Of a DNA stretch of 64,000 bases, positions 49,813 through 63,400 are shown in pieces; the first letter of the stretch is position 1, and the number at the start of each line of letters is the position of its first letter. The position numbers and the translations under genes are program-made. Under the pieces are notes generated by a model. It saw nothing but the letters and a program-made list of their open reading frames with translations. It was not told the DNA's origin and did not search any database. The DNA is from Cucumis sativus (Eukaryota; Streptophyta; Magnoliopsida; Cucurbitales; Cucurbitaceae), in the NCBI RefSeq assembly GCF_000004075.3, contig NC_026660.2:1178001-1242000 (forward strand). The letters are read 5' to 3'.

Positions 49813-52200
49813 ATGACAAGTTATTATGATATTGATGACATTCTTGCAGAGGAAGAGGTCAATATCTTATCCTTTTACCTAATAAAGTTTAATCAACTTG
49901 CAAAATCAATATTGAGTCTTTGTCTTGACAGCTTGTCTCAGTTGTGTTCCAAAAAGCTGTTAATGGAGTTGGAATTGATCCCAGTTCTGAAACAGATTCT
50001 GTGAGTTCCAGAGATTAGTAGAGGTATGTTACGAATGTTGAATAAAAAACTTATATTTTCTTATTTGGTGTAATTTCAGGTTGAATCTGGATCCAAAGTA
50101 GAGCTACCCTTTTGGCTTGCACAAGAGCTTCATCTGAGACAAGTGGCAGTTATGGCCTTACCTTCCTGTTTTAACCAAAGGTAGATAGCCACTACATTTA
50201 AGCTCTACAACCAATAATTTCAGTAACTTCGGGTGTTCTGGAATTTTTTGGGAGCTTAAGAGGAGGATTTTATTTACTATGTCCCCATTTCCTAATAGCT
50301 GACACGAAAAGATACTGATTTTTTGTTCTTTTTCCTCTAATTCTGTGATTGCATAATTCATTATTATGTGTAATTGTGTTGTTTCCCATCTGGCTGGTGC
50401 GTAGGTCTCATGGATTGCATTTTTTTGGTCTGCTAATTATTTGAGGATGAACTTGTGAATTGGAATCCGTAGAGTACAGACATTAGTAAGATTCGATTTG
50501 GTCGTTTTTAAAGTTAATCCTGTTATTATTTTTAACTTATTTTCATTACTCCTTTCGCTTGCTGATGAATTACATTTACATGGGAGACAAATGATGTTAA
50601 TGGCCTTACCTTCCAATTTCATTTATCAAAACAAAAGTTATGGTTTTTTCTCCTTGATACTGTCCTGATGATCTGTTTTGGTCATGAAATTGTCGTATTC
50701 CAAACTTTTTGAGATTAGTTTATATAATCTCTTTTAGAATGCTCGCACTTGCTGCATAAGAGATCACGCCCAAAGAAAAGTTTTTTTTTTGGTGTTGTTT
50801 TCCAAACCTTCGTGTGGCTCAAATTTTCCATTTACTCACTACTTTATTACTAGTAGAAACTTCCTGCATTAGAATCTCATGATTAAAGGAATCAGTAAGA
50901 CTCTGATGATGACATTTATTCTTATATATATTGAAAATATGATGATATTTGTAGCTGACCAGTGCTCTTGTTCTCTTACTAGAACACGACTGGAAATTCA
51001 GGCTGATGCTGCATTTGTTGATCTACGGTCTAGATGTCAATTCTTCTATGAATTTGGATGCAAGATTGCACCTTTGTGAGTATCCTGAGATCCAACACTT
51101 CAGGATGTAAATCATGATTCTTTTATGAGAAGAAAATTTTATATTGCTGCCTTGCCTATTAATTTAGGTGAAGTCACACTTATGGCCATTGATATTGAAA
51201 GCGTTTATGTGCCCTCACACTTATGGCCATTGAAATTGAAAGCGTTTATGTGCCCTTTCATTTGAAATACATTTGTACTCTAATAAGCATGACTTGTTTT
51301 CACCTTTGCCAGAAGTAGCCTTCTGGAGACATGGCATTTAAAAAATCATTTCTCAAACATAACAATTAGGTTATCTGGAGATGTGACTAGTTATTTACTG
51401 CAGTCTAACTGACTTATAAAACGATCTATTTAAACTTGTTTATTAAGCATGTTGGTTGGACATCCTGTTATAAAACGATCTATTTAAACTTGTTTATAAA
51501 ACGATCTATTTAAACTTGTTTATTTAGATTGATAAATATGCACAGATTTTAAACTATTTTGTAAGTAGCGCTTGTTGCCTTGGAGTGCATGTAGGATGTC
51601 TGTTTCGTTGGGGTGTGCTGTACCAAATTGTGGTTTGTAAGATTTGTTAAGTGTACCTAAATGGAAGAGAACACAGTAGATTAAATATATCTCTCGTTTT
51701 TCTTTCAAATGTTGTTTTGTTTTATTAGTACAAACAACGGAGTACGAGGATTTGAACCTTCAAGCTCAAGAGTATAGATCAATTATAGTTGAGGTAGTTC
51801 ATGGTGACTTAAAAGTGGATTATTCTAACTTCTCATTACAAACTTCATTGTCAGGGTTGGTGATAGAACAATCGGTTCTTGGCTTCTATCAACGTTAAAG
51901 AGTAGGTACAAGGAAGTTCTTACGAAGGCTCACAGTGCAGTCTTTGCTGCAAGTTCAAAATATTTGGCACTTCTGTCAAAAGAAGAAACCAAAAGTGAGA
52001 TATTTGTTAGATGTTTCGTGTGTCTCTTGTTTCCACATTTAGTAATTCTCTTCAAACTCAAATCAATATAACAATCCATATTTTGTGCAGTGTATGAAGC
52101 AGCTCAATCCTCCATGACAGCCTTCAAGAAATGGAGAATGGGTGGACCTAGATTCCAGAGAGCATCCTTTCTAAGCAGGAAGAGGAAGTCAACTGAGTAG
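49813..52200 (+). CDS. PSF3: GINS complex subunit PSF3
   Basis: GINS (SLD5-PSF1-PSF2-PSF3) joins MCM2-7 and CDC45 in the replicative CMG helicase in the nucleus. Six exons: 49813-49857, 49932-50000, 50080-50180, 50983-51075, 51855-51994, 52091-52200; 185 residues, usual for plant PSF3. It starts MTSYYDIDDILAEEE; an in-frame ATG at 49801 would add MLSE, but the plant family begins with a short M-x-x-YYDIDDI so I prefer 49813. Conserved segments: KVELPFWLAQELHLRQ, RTRLEIQADAAFVDLRSRC, FFYEFGCKIAPLVGD (across an intron) and the family-typical end AAFKKWRMGGPRFQRAS-like (here TAFKKWRMGGPRFQRASF) followed by basic SRKRKSTE. E2F-type sites lie about 2.4 kb upstream, before a probable 5'-UTR intron. 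Frame intact. Confidence 0.92.
51174..51258. repeat. Tandem duplication, unit about 43 bases, in PSF3 intron 4
   Basis: TCACACTTATGGCCATTGA followed by ATTGAAAGCGTTTATGTGCC occurs twice in direct succession with a single visible mismatch (GATATTG versus GAAATTG), so the duplication is recent. Confidence 0.75.
51417..51523. repeat. Three copies of TAAAACGATCTATTTAAACT
   Basis: The 24-base unit (TAAAACGATCTATTTAAACT plus TGTT) occurs at about 51417, 51471 and 51497. Copies two and three abut; copy one is separated by about 30 bases. It lies in PSF3 intron 4, close to the previous duplication. Confidence 0.75.
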
Positions 52201-54150
52201 CCACTAAGTTTGTATCCCCCTTCCTGGAAAAGTAGTCAGTTTTTCCTAATTTGCTTATATTTATTTCATGAGTAATTTCGATGTTTACTTTCTTTTTTAT
52301 AAATTAAATTACAATCATTATTATTTTATTTTATTCTTCGTACTACTTTTTACCCTTCCATTTTCTTATGACCCCTGGACTCAACTATATTGGATTTGAA
52401 TCTTATTTAGTATTTGGACTTATGGCTAATTGAAGTTTAATAAAAAAAAATTAATATTTAATTAAATCAAAATAATTAAATTAATCCAATGGTCGACACA
52501 CATACACATGGCATCATCCTAATTTGTCAACTTCGTTAAAAGATGTGTTGAATTAGAATTTTTTATTGGATAATATACATTATCAAATTTAATAAGTTAA
52601 ATTTCAAATTATGCAATTAGATTTGACTGATTATTTAAACAACAAAAATCAATCACTTCAATTCTTTTGTTCTATGCAATGTCAAAATGGAAAAAAAACA
52701 TTTAAAAAACCAATAACATCATTGAAATCTACCAATAAATCAATGAGTATAAATAAACAAATGATTAGGCGATAACTTAAACTAATCAAAACTTAAATTT
52801 CTAAATATGCATTCAAATCTAAACTTCCTAGATAGATTCTTAAACCAAAAACATTAAACTTCTTAGATAGATTCTTAAACCAAAAACATAACAAGGTGTT
52901 AATTTAGATTGTTCTCTATTCATTTATTGAGAAGTATAATATCTACAAAACAATATCCTTCAAAAGAAAACTCTTCCTAATCTTGATTTTGTTGGTTATA
53001 GTTATAGAAAACTTCAAAATAAAATTGTAGTAATTAGTCTTTTTTAAGTATAATTTAATGCTGCAGTTACTAAAAAGGAACATGGTTGAGATCTGTTTCT
53101 ATTTTACAATGATTTAGCTATTTATTTTTCAATTAGAACACCATATTTTAAGTTCATTTTCTAATATATAAAAATGAACAATAACATTATACTATGGTAC
53201 TATTTTTCTTGAAGGTTCACAAAACATGGTGGATGCACACAATGTTCCACGACCCCACACACACACAGGGGTTTTAATATATAATAAAAACAAAGATGTA
53301 GAGATTTTAATATGAGAAACTTTTTTAATACCTTAATTAATAATTGAAAGAATATATTTATGATAAATACAAGAAACAAATTCTTTATTCTCAAGTAAAA
53401 CAAATGAGGGTATGAAGTATATTTAAACTTCTTCTAAACCCCAATCAAAATGGTACAAGATCAATCTTTTCATATGCTATCACATTTTTTTTCATCCACT
53501 ATCAATCAAAGTGGCCTAAATGATACCAAATGAATGGTAAGGTCAACAATCTCACTTGTAATAAAGTTATATGTTTACAACATGATAAAAGAACAATCTA
53601 GTTACATTTTTTATTGAGAGACTTCTTGTAGTTGATTCATCAATGTATTTATAATAATAATAATTTTCTGAATAGTAATAATGATAATAATTTTCAAGAA
53701 AATCCATATTTGAACTATATTGTCAAAGTTTATGGTAAAAATCTAACAGCTAACAAAGAAAAAAAGTGCTTTAAAAAATGAAATAAAAAACTAAGACTGT
53801 GACAAAATTTGTATTATTTGGATAAATTTGATTTGATAAAGAAAGAGCGAGAGAACGTTGGTGACATTAATAAATAAAATTGATGGGAGTTGACTCAAAT
53901 GCAAAAGACAAAAGAATAAACCACATGGGCGGTGAGGAATGGCGCAATATTTCCTTAACAACTTTGATTTATTTCTCTACTCTTGAAAAGTGGACGCGGC
54001 CGTGCGATTCACCGTTCAACTCCCCGACAATTTTGCCTTCTTCTCTCTCAACTCAACAATTCTGTCATCCAGGATTGCCTCTCCATTTTTCTCATTCAAC
54101 CCGGAAACCCCTTTTCGAATTCCTTTCTTTCAACCTCTCATTCATTCGAT
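52201..54150. other. Spacer between PSF3 and PLC
   Basis: A 36-base direct duplication (TTCTTAGATAGATTCTTAAA then CCAAAAACAT) at about 52823-52890, and an ACACACACAC run near 53260. The last 200 bases are more balanced in composition and probably include the PLC promoter and leader. The long frame overlapping the PLC start in another phase is a shadow. Confidence 0.5.
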
Positions 54151-57100
54151 ATGAAAGGTGGATGCAGCAGTTACAAGGTTCTCTGTTTCAGTCGGAAGTT
54201 CAAATCCACTGAGGCTGAACCACCCCCCGACGTCAGAAATCTCTTCTCCTCTTTTTCCGATGGCCGAGACTACATGTCGCCCGATCAATTCCTCCGTTTT
54301 CTTGTCGATCAACAAGGGGATGTGGAATGTACCCCATCTGAGGCCGACCAGATTCTCCAACAGGTCTTGCACAAGCGACGAAGCTCGGATAATCCCTCTG
54401 ATGATTTGGTTCAGGGTCTCACCCTTGATGATTTCTTCCACTATCTCTTCATGGATGATTTCAATGGCCCCATTAAAACTCAGGTTTCCTTTCTTTCCCC
54501 TTCCTCTGTTGCTTCCTTTGTTTTTACCTATATGTTGCAATAATTTGTTCTGGATAGTGCCTTTGTGGGGGGAAAAAAAATGAATATAAGAATCAGTTCT
54601 TATCCATTTCTCGTTCTTTTCTTTGTACAGTTAGCAGCGTAATCAGATTTGAAGGGTAAATTAAAAGTTTAGTGCCTAAGTTTTGTAGGTTGTAAAAAGT
54701 TTGTAGCAGGTAACTCATTCATGGTTATATCATCTTGCTTAGCTTCTATTCTTTTGGTTTTTAAATAGGTTTTTTTTTAACTTTTCATATTGTGTCTGGT
54801 CATGTGGCGAGCTAATTTGAGTGTTATACCTTTTAGAAACTTTTCAAATTACAATGTAAGTAAATAACTCTGAATATTCATCACCATATTTATAATTTAG
54901 CCTTTTGGCTATAAACTAATGCAACGAACTCTGTGATAGGAATGTTACTAAGATAATATTAGTAATTAATGAAGGAGTTTATTATGCTATTGGGTTATAA
55001 GTGGAGGAGGAAAGGAAGGGATTTTTCAGATGATTTTAGGATTGAGTTAGTTTACAGAGATGTGAGGTTCCAAATACATTGAATGCTTGGGTTATCTTCT
55101 AACTTCTATCTTTTGTTTTTCATTTTTATCTTTTAGTTCTGTTTGGATCATACCACTCTATAACTATGATAGAATTTTAAAGAACTTTATCATGTCAAGT
55201 TACTCGGAGAGTATAACAAGATGATAAATGCGGTTAGACAATTGGTTGAAGATGATTAGATTGTCAATTCAATAGGTTGCTTATTGCAACAATCCAATTG
55301 CAATGAACATCATTTGCATACAGTCAGTAATGCTTGTAATAACAATACTTTTCACAGGTACATCATGATATGAGTGCTCCATTGTCACATTATTTCATAT
55401 ATACAGGGCACAACTCTTACCTTACAGGGAATCAACTTAGTAGTGATTGTAGCGATGCTCCCATCATAAAAGGTTTGAAGAGTGGGTTGCGGGTAGTTGA
55501 GCTTGATTTATGGCCAAATTCAGCAAAAGATGATGTTCATGTTCTTCATGGAAGGTACTAGCAGATCATTCAATATCATCAAGTCAACTAATGAAATTAT
55601 TAGCCGATGTTAAAATTTAAAAGAGGAAATCACTGGACAGAACCATTTTGTGGATGACTGTAGGACTTTAACCAGCCCCGTGACACTCTTGAAGTGTTTG
55701 AAGTCTATAAAAGAACATGCTTTTGAGAAATCTCCATATCCTGTTATTATAACTCTTGAAGATCATCTTACTCCTAGCCTTCAAGCTAAAGTTGCAGAGG
55801 TTTTCTTTCCTACTCAAAATAATTGTCTTTACTTTTGGTTAAAGATTTTATGCTTCTTGTTTCCTCACCCTCTGAATTACTTGCAGATGGTGACTGGAAT
55901 ATTTGGAGATACATTGTTCTATCCTCAGGCAGCGAGCTTGTCAGAATTCCCTTCTCCAGAATCCCTAAAATATAGAATAATTATTTCAACAAAGCCACCA
56001 AAAGAGTACCTTGAAAAGGACAAGGTTTTAAGTGATGGAAAAGAGTCATCTGAAGAGGAAACGTCAGGATTGGAGACTCCAGATCTCGAAGCTGAAGAGC
56101 AGGTGATTGAGGAATGAAAGACAAGATACCTTCTAATAAAAACACTCATGAAATACAAAGAACACTAAGGAGAAACTTTTATACTATAATATCAAAGAAG
56201 AAACTATAGTGTACCATATCCTTTTGAAGGAGGAATATTCTTTCCCTAATTACTCAATGGAAATCACATAAAGTTATTCATACCTTGTTCCCAACCCACT
56301 TACTCTATAGTCTATTTATAACTAGAAGCTCTAGCAAACTTACTCTCTACTTATTAATGTGACCCTTCTAATAACCGAACAAATATTTAGACTAATAATA
56401 ATAATCTTACTATTTCCAAAACTAGGGGTCTTACAACATATTGTTTCTTATACTGAAGTACATACTGGGTTGATTGACACTTTTCATTGATGACAGAGCG
56501 AAAGTGATCAAGATGATGACGAAAGCATAGTAGGCGAGTTAAAAACGTTCCAACAAGGTGCTCTCGAGTACAAACGTCTAATTACAATCCATGCAGGAAA
56601 ACCAAAGGGTGGCTGCTTAAAGGATGCATTGAACGTACAAGGTGACAAGGTCAGGCGCCTTAGCTTGAGTGAGCAGGGACTTGAAAAGGCCGTAGTCTCT
56701 AGTGGATCTGATGTTGTAAGGTAACTATTCAACTTATAACGTGTAAGAGATTTGTTTCTTCATAAAAAACTTCCTTTACTTTTGCTGGTGATTGATACTT
56801 ATAGTTGTGTGATCTTTAGGTTTACCCAGAGGAATATCTTGAGAGTTTACCCAAAAGGAACACGTGTCACGTCCTCAAATTTCAGGCCAAATATTGGGTG
56901 GACACATGGAGCTCAGATGGTAGCTTTAAACATGCAGGTGCTGATTGACCTCTTGACATTTTTTCTCTTTACATTCTTTTGACCAAGATTGTTTTACTGG
57001 TAGCATCTAGTAAGGAAATGCATTACACAACTTAAAATTATTATGCTGCATGCAAACCAGATATATCTTTTGCACCAAGAAAAAAGAACAGTTCTCTGAA

Positions 57101-58700
57101 TGAGTTCAAATGTTGAATTAAGGTTACAATTGTTACAATCTTACATGATAATTAGGCCATGAATCGATAATTTTAAACAAAATTTCTTATAAATCTATGT
57201 TCTTTGCAACAGAAATACAATTAACTGTTTTGTTTGATATCGCTCACTATTTGTTCAACCTGTAAGGAATGATCCAATGAAGCACCTGTTTATTTTCCTT
57301 CGACAGGGCTACGGGAGATCATTGTGGTTGATGCATGGGATGTTTAGAGCCAATGGAGGGTGTGGTTACTTGAAAAAACCAGACTTTCTATTACTTAAAG
57401 GCCCACAAAATGAGGTCTTTGATCCCAAGAGACCTTTAACAGTGAAGGAAACATTAAAAGTAAGCTAATTGTGTTGGTTTTTAATTAAATTTGGTTTTCC
57501 CTTGGCATCAGTTTTAACCTTCATGTTATTATCCAACAGGTAACTGTATATTTGGGAGATGGATGGAGCTCTGACTTTAGTCAAACGCATTTTGATAACT
57601 ACTCCCCACCAGACTTCTACACAAAGGTTAGTGCTGACAATTTATTCCTCCCACCAACGTGACTTTTTCACCATCTTCTGTTGGAATTTGCTAATTCTGG
57701 AATAACGCAGAATTCAACCAAGGATGTCAAGATTTATATAACCAAGTGCATTAATATAATAGCTTAGAAGAATAGAAGATGTCAAACATATCCCTCTTAC
57801 GAGTTCTCACCATTGTTTTATCTTTCTTAATTTAACATCTAAATTCTTGCCCAAATTACAAAAACAAAAATGAAACTAGATACTACTTTCTTTAGTTTTA
57901 AGATTGACATGAATTTTGAAAAAATTGCTAGAAAGTAGACAACTGAGGTGAAAAGTATTGTTATAAACTTCATTTTCAAAAACAAAAAAATAAAGTCTCA
58001 TTTGGTACCTGTAAATAACGGGTCAAATGCGTTGTCAGGTGAGATTAGTCGATGTTGAAATAAGCTGGCCCGAATAGACACGGACATGAAAAAGAATTAA
58101 GTCCAATTTTTTAAAACTAATAGAAGTAGTTTTAAAAACTTGTTTTTATTTTTGAAACTTAGCTAAGAATTCAAGACTTTTACTCAAAGAAAGATAAAAA
58201 TCGTCGTAAAAAATTGAGAGAAATTAGACTTGACTTTTCCAAACAAAAAGACCAACAACCAAATAGTTACAAAAAGAAGTGTAAATAATTATTAAATGAG
58301 ACCTTAATAATCCAAACTTCAAGTAAGCCTGAGAGATACCTCCTCCAAAGTCTCAACCTAGAGCTGGTTTAGACTGAAGGTATGAATGTGGAATGAATGG
58401 CAGATTCGAATAGTTGGGGTGCCAGCAGATGCAGTGAAGAAGAAGACAAAGGTTGTTGAGAACAATTGGGTGCCAGTATGGAACGAAGAGTTCAAGTTTC
58501 CGTTGACAGTTCCAGAGCTTGGTTTGTTGCAAATTGAAGTTCGAGATTTCGACAGGTCAGAGAAGGATGACTTTGGTGGGCAGACATGTTTGCCAATATC
58601 AGAGCTCAAGCCTGGGATTCGTGCTGTCCCTCTTTACGACAAGAAGGGTGAGAAATTCAAGTCTGTGAGGCTTCTTATGCGCTTCCAGTTTTTGTATTAA
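54151..58700 (+). CDS. Phosphoinositide-specific phospholipase C
   Basis: Hydrolyses phosphoinositides (PI4P/PIP2) to diacylglycerol and an inositol phosphate at the plasma membrane, Ca2+-dependent. Nine exons: 54151-54483, 55358-55554, 55664-55799, 55887-56102, 56497-56720, 56820-56937, 57307-57459, 57540-57626, 58404-58700; 586 residues, normal for plant PLCs, which lack PH and full EF-hand repeats. Domains: EF-hand-like helices (about 25-110); X domain (about 115-260) with catalytic-type residues in order [21 protein letters not shown] and VIITLEDH; an acidic linker ([10 protein letters not shown], then DQDDDES); Y domain (about 320-430: [55 protein letters not shown]); C2 domain (about 455-586: [37 protein letters not shown]). 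Nothing is truncated. The last intron (57627-58403) is repeat-rich. Paralogue number not assigned. Confidence 0.93.
57840..58310. repeat. Dispersed repeat in PLC intron 8, interrupted by a SINE piece
   Basis: The left part (57870-58000) shares TGAATTTTGAAAAAATTGCT, AGAAAGTAG and CATTTTCAAAAACAAAA with the copies near 49540 and 16430. The right part (58110-58310) has a similar CAAAAA/TTTTGAAA style. Between them lies a SINE-like segment at 58018-58088. Confidence 0.4.
58018..58088 (+). mobile_element. 3' fragment of an Au-like SINE
   Basis: CGGGTCAAATGCGTTGTCAG, GTGAGATTAGTCGATG and TAAGCTGGCCCG aligned in order with the 3' body of the SINE at 12297-12360. The tRNA-like 5' part with boxes A and B is missing, so it is a truncated copy in the last PLC intron. 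Confidence 0.55.
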
Positions 58701-60400
58701 ATAAACAAATGATTCCTTCCATTTTTGTTCAATTACAAGTGTTATTACTTATTATAGCTGCCTGCCTCACTACCTCTGGCCTTCTTTGGCTACTGGATTT
58801 TTCTTTTGAACTGCTGCCACTCTCTTTCGTGGAATTAACAAAATTAATTTCTCGTTTGTTTAAATGCTAATAAAAATGTCGGTTTTCAAGTCAAAATCGT
58901 TATAGTATATAATTGATAATATACAATGTTTACGGTTGGATCTTGTCTGCTTTGGGCTCTGCTGCGGGTCTCTGGTAGCTTTCATCTCTTATCCACTTCC
59001 TGCAGTCTGCTCTCTAGATATTCCGAGCGAACTTGTGCAAGAGATGTGTTATGTTGACATTCAAATGTTTAAGTTAGTACAAGAAGTGGCTAAGTCAGCT
59101 AAGTAGAAAAGAAGTAATATCAATTTTTTTTTTTTGAGATTACTTACTCTTCTTTCTTGAGTGCTCGAATGAAGCTATTTATAAGTTTGTCTTTTGATGC
59201 ATGTCTCTAGTTATGTGCAACGGTGATAGTATTGAAGACGTTTCAAATGTTTGAGATAGTAGGGTGTTGGCTAGGTTATTTGTTGATATATATTACTTGA
59301 CTTGACTGGTCAGTCTAAATCTCATAATTGAACTAGCCTTCTTATTGAGACTCGAACTCATAGGAAAGAAAAATTATGGGATGAAATCAAATATGCATGA
59401 CAAAAGTGATAGAAGGTTGTCTTTTAAGTCACATTTGAATGTCAAAACATGCATGCGTGCATTAAACATAATTACTTTAAGCTAAATTCCATGAGTAACA
59501 CAGTGACTTTATTGTTGCTTAAAAGGAACCCAATTATAATTTCAATAAAATGGATATCTTGTTTCAACCCAAAGCCCTAAGAGCTCTAGAGAATTACCAT
59601 TAAACATGACCATGATTAACGTTAGTAAGCTCTACATGACTCGTCAAAGAAAAGTGACTCTACATAGCAAGTATGACATTACACGAATAGTAATAGTGAT
59701 ATCGATACTCACGTCCTCATTCAAACATGACATCAAAATTCACCTTAAAAGAACCAAATGGGGATGACAAATGACAAGAGGATAATACTACAATCCACTA
59801 TGTCAAGAATGAAAGGGATTGACAAAAAAAGTAATCTTTCAATATTTTAAAAAAAAGAAAACATAATAAAAAAAGACATATATAAATTTGTCCACCTCTT
59901 GAGAGTATGGACAAAAATGTACAATATTAATAACTTTCTCTGCCAAACATATATCCTTCATTTGAATTTCATTTTTTTCTTAAAAAGAAACACGTTTAAC
60001 CTCAAGCGAAGAGTTATGGTTAGACCATTATCTTAACCATTTCAAAACTATTGAGCAAAGCATCAACTTCAAGTAGGACTATATCCTAATTTTTTTTGAT
60101 AAACTTGCAACCACATAGAAACTACACGACATTGGTGATCCCGTCACAATATACCCAACGCCACCTCTTCCTTTCTCCTTCAACCAAGATGCATTGACAT
60201 AGACCAACAAGAGGAGAGGAAGTAAAACACCTCCCAAAGCAATGAGAACCAATTTTAATTTTTTATTTTTAACAAAATAGTGAGTTAAACCCTAGACCTA
60301 AAATTAACTTTAAAATTGAGGTAATGTTAAATGTTACACTTATTTATTCTCAAATTCTGAATTCAATTTATTCACTTTGCAATCATATGGAAAGAGAGGG
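58701..60400. other. Spacer between PLC and the NFXL2-like gene
   Basis: The first 100-150 bases are probably PLC 3' UTR. The rest is AT-rich with no recognisable gene or clear repeat. Confidence 0.5.
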
Positions 60401-60405
60401 GAGGG

Positions 60406-60414
60406 CTATATAAG
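60406..60414 (+). promoter_or_regulatory. TATA box of the NFXL2-like gene
   Basis: CTATATAAG about 75 bases upstream of the start codon at 60485, preceded by a GGGGAGGG tract. Sequence and spacing fit a plant TATA promoter with a leader of roughly 45 bases. Confidence 0.55.
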
Positions 60415-60484
60415 TATCTCCAATTGAATAAATAAAACTAAAAAGTACACAATCCATTGTGCAAAATTTCCCCCACTCTTAACG

Positions 60485-63400
60485 ATGATCTCAACCCACG
60501 ACCATCGGCGGACCACCTCTGACTCTGATTCTAATTCCGACGATGACAACGGCGGATCTGAATCCCTCCGCCATCTCGATCTCTCCGATTCCATTTTCAA
60601 GGCCTATTTCGAATTCACCGGCCGATCTACTACAACCGCCGACCTCTCTAAGATCCAATCCTTCCTCACTTCCTCCTCCTCTGGCGCATTGTCTTGCTTG
60701 ATATGCCTCGAACGTATCAGGCTCTCCGACCCCACCTGGTCCTGTTCTTCTCTCTGTTTTGCTGTCTTTCATCTCTTCTGCATTCAGAGTTGGGCTCGCC
60801 AAGCTTCCGACCTAGCCGCTGCTCGAGCTGCCACACGCTCTCTCATCTCCCCCGATAAGCCCGATGAACACTCTGTTTGGAACTGCCCCAAATGCAGAGT
60901 CGAGTATTCCAAATCTTCAATTCCTAAGAGGTACTTCTGTTTCTGTGGGAAATTGGAAAATCCACCAAGCGATGATCCATGGATTTTACCCCATTCATGT
61001 GGTGAGGTGTGCGGTAGGCCATTGAAACATAACTGTGGTCATCATTGCTTGCTCTTGTGCCACCCCGGGCCTTGCCCCTCATGTCCAAAGATAGTGCAAG
61101 CTAGTTGCTATTGTGGGTCTGTTCGGGACGCTCGCCGATGTGGGTTTAAGAATTTTTCTTGTAACAATGTCTGTTCGAAAGTGTTGGATTGCGGTAGGCA
61201 TAAGTGTGCGGAGATTTGTCATGAGGGTTCTTGTCCGCCGTGTCGAATTCAGGGTGTATTTAAATGTCAATGTGGGAAGACTGAGGAGAAGAGGGAATGC
61301 TGGGATCGGAGTTTTAGGTGCGAGGATGAGTGCAATAAACTGTTGGGATGTGGGAAACATTCTTGCAATAAAGGGTGTCATTCCGGAGAATGTGGGCAGT
61401 GTCCATTTAAAGGGAAAAGAACCTGCCCTTGTGGGAAAAAAGCGTATGAAGGAATGCCTTGTGATGTTGCTGTGCCATTGTGTGGGGCTACATGTGATAA
61501 GATGCTTGCTTGTGGCCTCCATAGGTGTCCAGAGCGATGCCACCGCGGCCCATGTATTGGTACTTGCAGGATTGTTGTCTTCAAGTCTTGCAGGTGTGGA
61601 AGCTTGAGGAAAGAGGTAACTTTTTCTTTTCAAATTTTCTGTTATTTACTTTTAAATGCATTTGAAATTGATTGAAATGAACTATAATTTTAATGATCAA
61701 TGAATTTGGAGATGGTAAAGTTAAAATGTAACTAAGTCTAGAGTAGATTCCTTGTTATCAAGATTTAGCATGTGAGAGGAAGTGCAACAGAATGCGAGAC
61801 TGTGGACGCCATGCTTGTAGACGTCGCTGCTGTGATGGTGACTGCCCTCCCTGCTCAGAGGTGCCTATTACTGTCTTGGGATTTTACATTCAGTTCTGCA
61901 TCTCTGAGGATTATTAACCTTTCATAATTTTAGATTTGTGGCAGAAGGCTACGATGTAAGAACCACAAATGTCCGTCCCCATGTCATAGGTATGTCATTG
62001 TTATCTTTATATGTTATGATTGTTTAGAGTACTAATATGTTCATGATGTTTGGAAGACCATTTTGAATTACTTTTTCATCTGAAAGAGATATGCTCCCTT
62101 AACAAATTAATTACTTCCTAGAAATGAATTAGAGCTTTATTAATGGCTGAAGCTTAATCATGAAGCTCTTTCTAATGATTCTTCTTCTGTATATTATTTT
62201 GATTGATGATCTTTTTGAAAATAATCAATTTGGTACTGCAGAGGTCCTTGTGCTCCTTGTCCAGTGATGGTAACGATATCATGTGCATGTGGTGAGACAC
62301 ACTTTGAGGTGAAATGTTGGTTCTTTAATTTTCATACCAAGTGATATATGATATCCTATTTCATTTTATACTATATTGTTATCTTCTTGGGTGAATTATA
62401 TTTAACTTGGAGCTGAAATAATGAAATCTAAGTTCGTGCGTAATTTTCTTTTACAACAATCTATTCGATCAATAATTGAGATGTTTTGCATTGCTAACTA
62501 AATTAGGTTCCTTGTGGAACTGAGATGGATCAGAAGCCTCCAAAATGTCCTAAACGGTGTCCTGTCTCACCTCTATGCAATCATAGATTAAGTCAAAAGG
62601 TAATTTTGTGCTTCAAATATGACTTGATTTCTTGCTATTTGTGTTTTACTGTCGAATCTGATTAGAATATAAATAACTCACCATCATTTCTCACATGATA
62701 TTTGTATTGCCAATGCTACAATATTACTTGACTTCTATATTCTAGAACCTGATATGCACTCTGCATGGTTGAATAGTTGGTTGGGGTTCAAATCCACATC
62801 AACATACTTTGTAATTTTGCATTTTCTTTTTTCCTTTCTGAAAAATCACAGCTTTTATGGATGAATGAAGTATCAGTTATCTCCCATATCTTTAAGGAAA
62901 TGATTTTTTTTTCTTGACAATTTAAATGTCTTTATTCAGCCACACAAATGTCACTACGGAGCTTGTCCCCCTTGTCGAAGAATTTGTGAGGAAGAATATT
63001 CATGTGGGCATAAATGCCAATTAAGGTTAGCAAAATGCTTTGATGCATAAATCTTTTCTTTGGACAATGATTGAGGTAAGATGTGATTTTCTTCTTTTAA
63101 CCTTTTTATCTCCCTTCCTTCATTTAGATGCCATGGTCCCAAGCCTCCTCCAAAACCAGAGTTTACATTGAAACCAAAGAAAAAGAAGGGGTTTCATCCA
63201 GAGGAACCTGCCCCTGGTTCTCTATGTCCTCCGTGCCCAGAATTAGTGTGGAGACCATGCATAGGTCAACACATTGGTGCTGATAGAATGGTCAGTTGTA
63301 GGTTCCAAGGAGTTTTAAATTTTAACTTGAACACTTTCTTGCAAGTTCCCTTTGAATTGATTTTAATAACCCCATTGCCTTTTTGTTTTAAATTTCTTTT

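Noticed and set aside
53880-54212. 110-codon frame starting upstream of the PLC gene
   Set aside because: Different phase from the PLC coding exon; the PLC start at 54151 gives continuous EF-hand-like sequence.
60491-61633. Minus-strand frames opposite the first NFXL2 exon
   Set aside because: Shadows of a long, relatively GC-rich exon; the plus strand carries RING and NF-X1 cysteine patterns.
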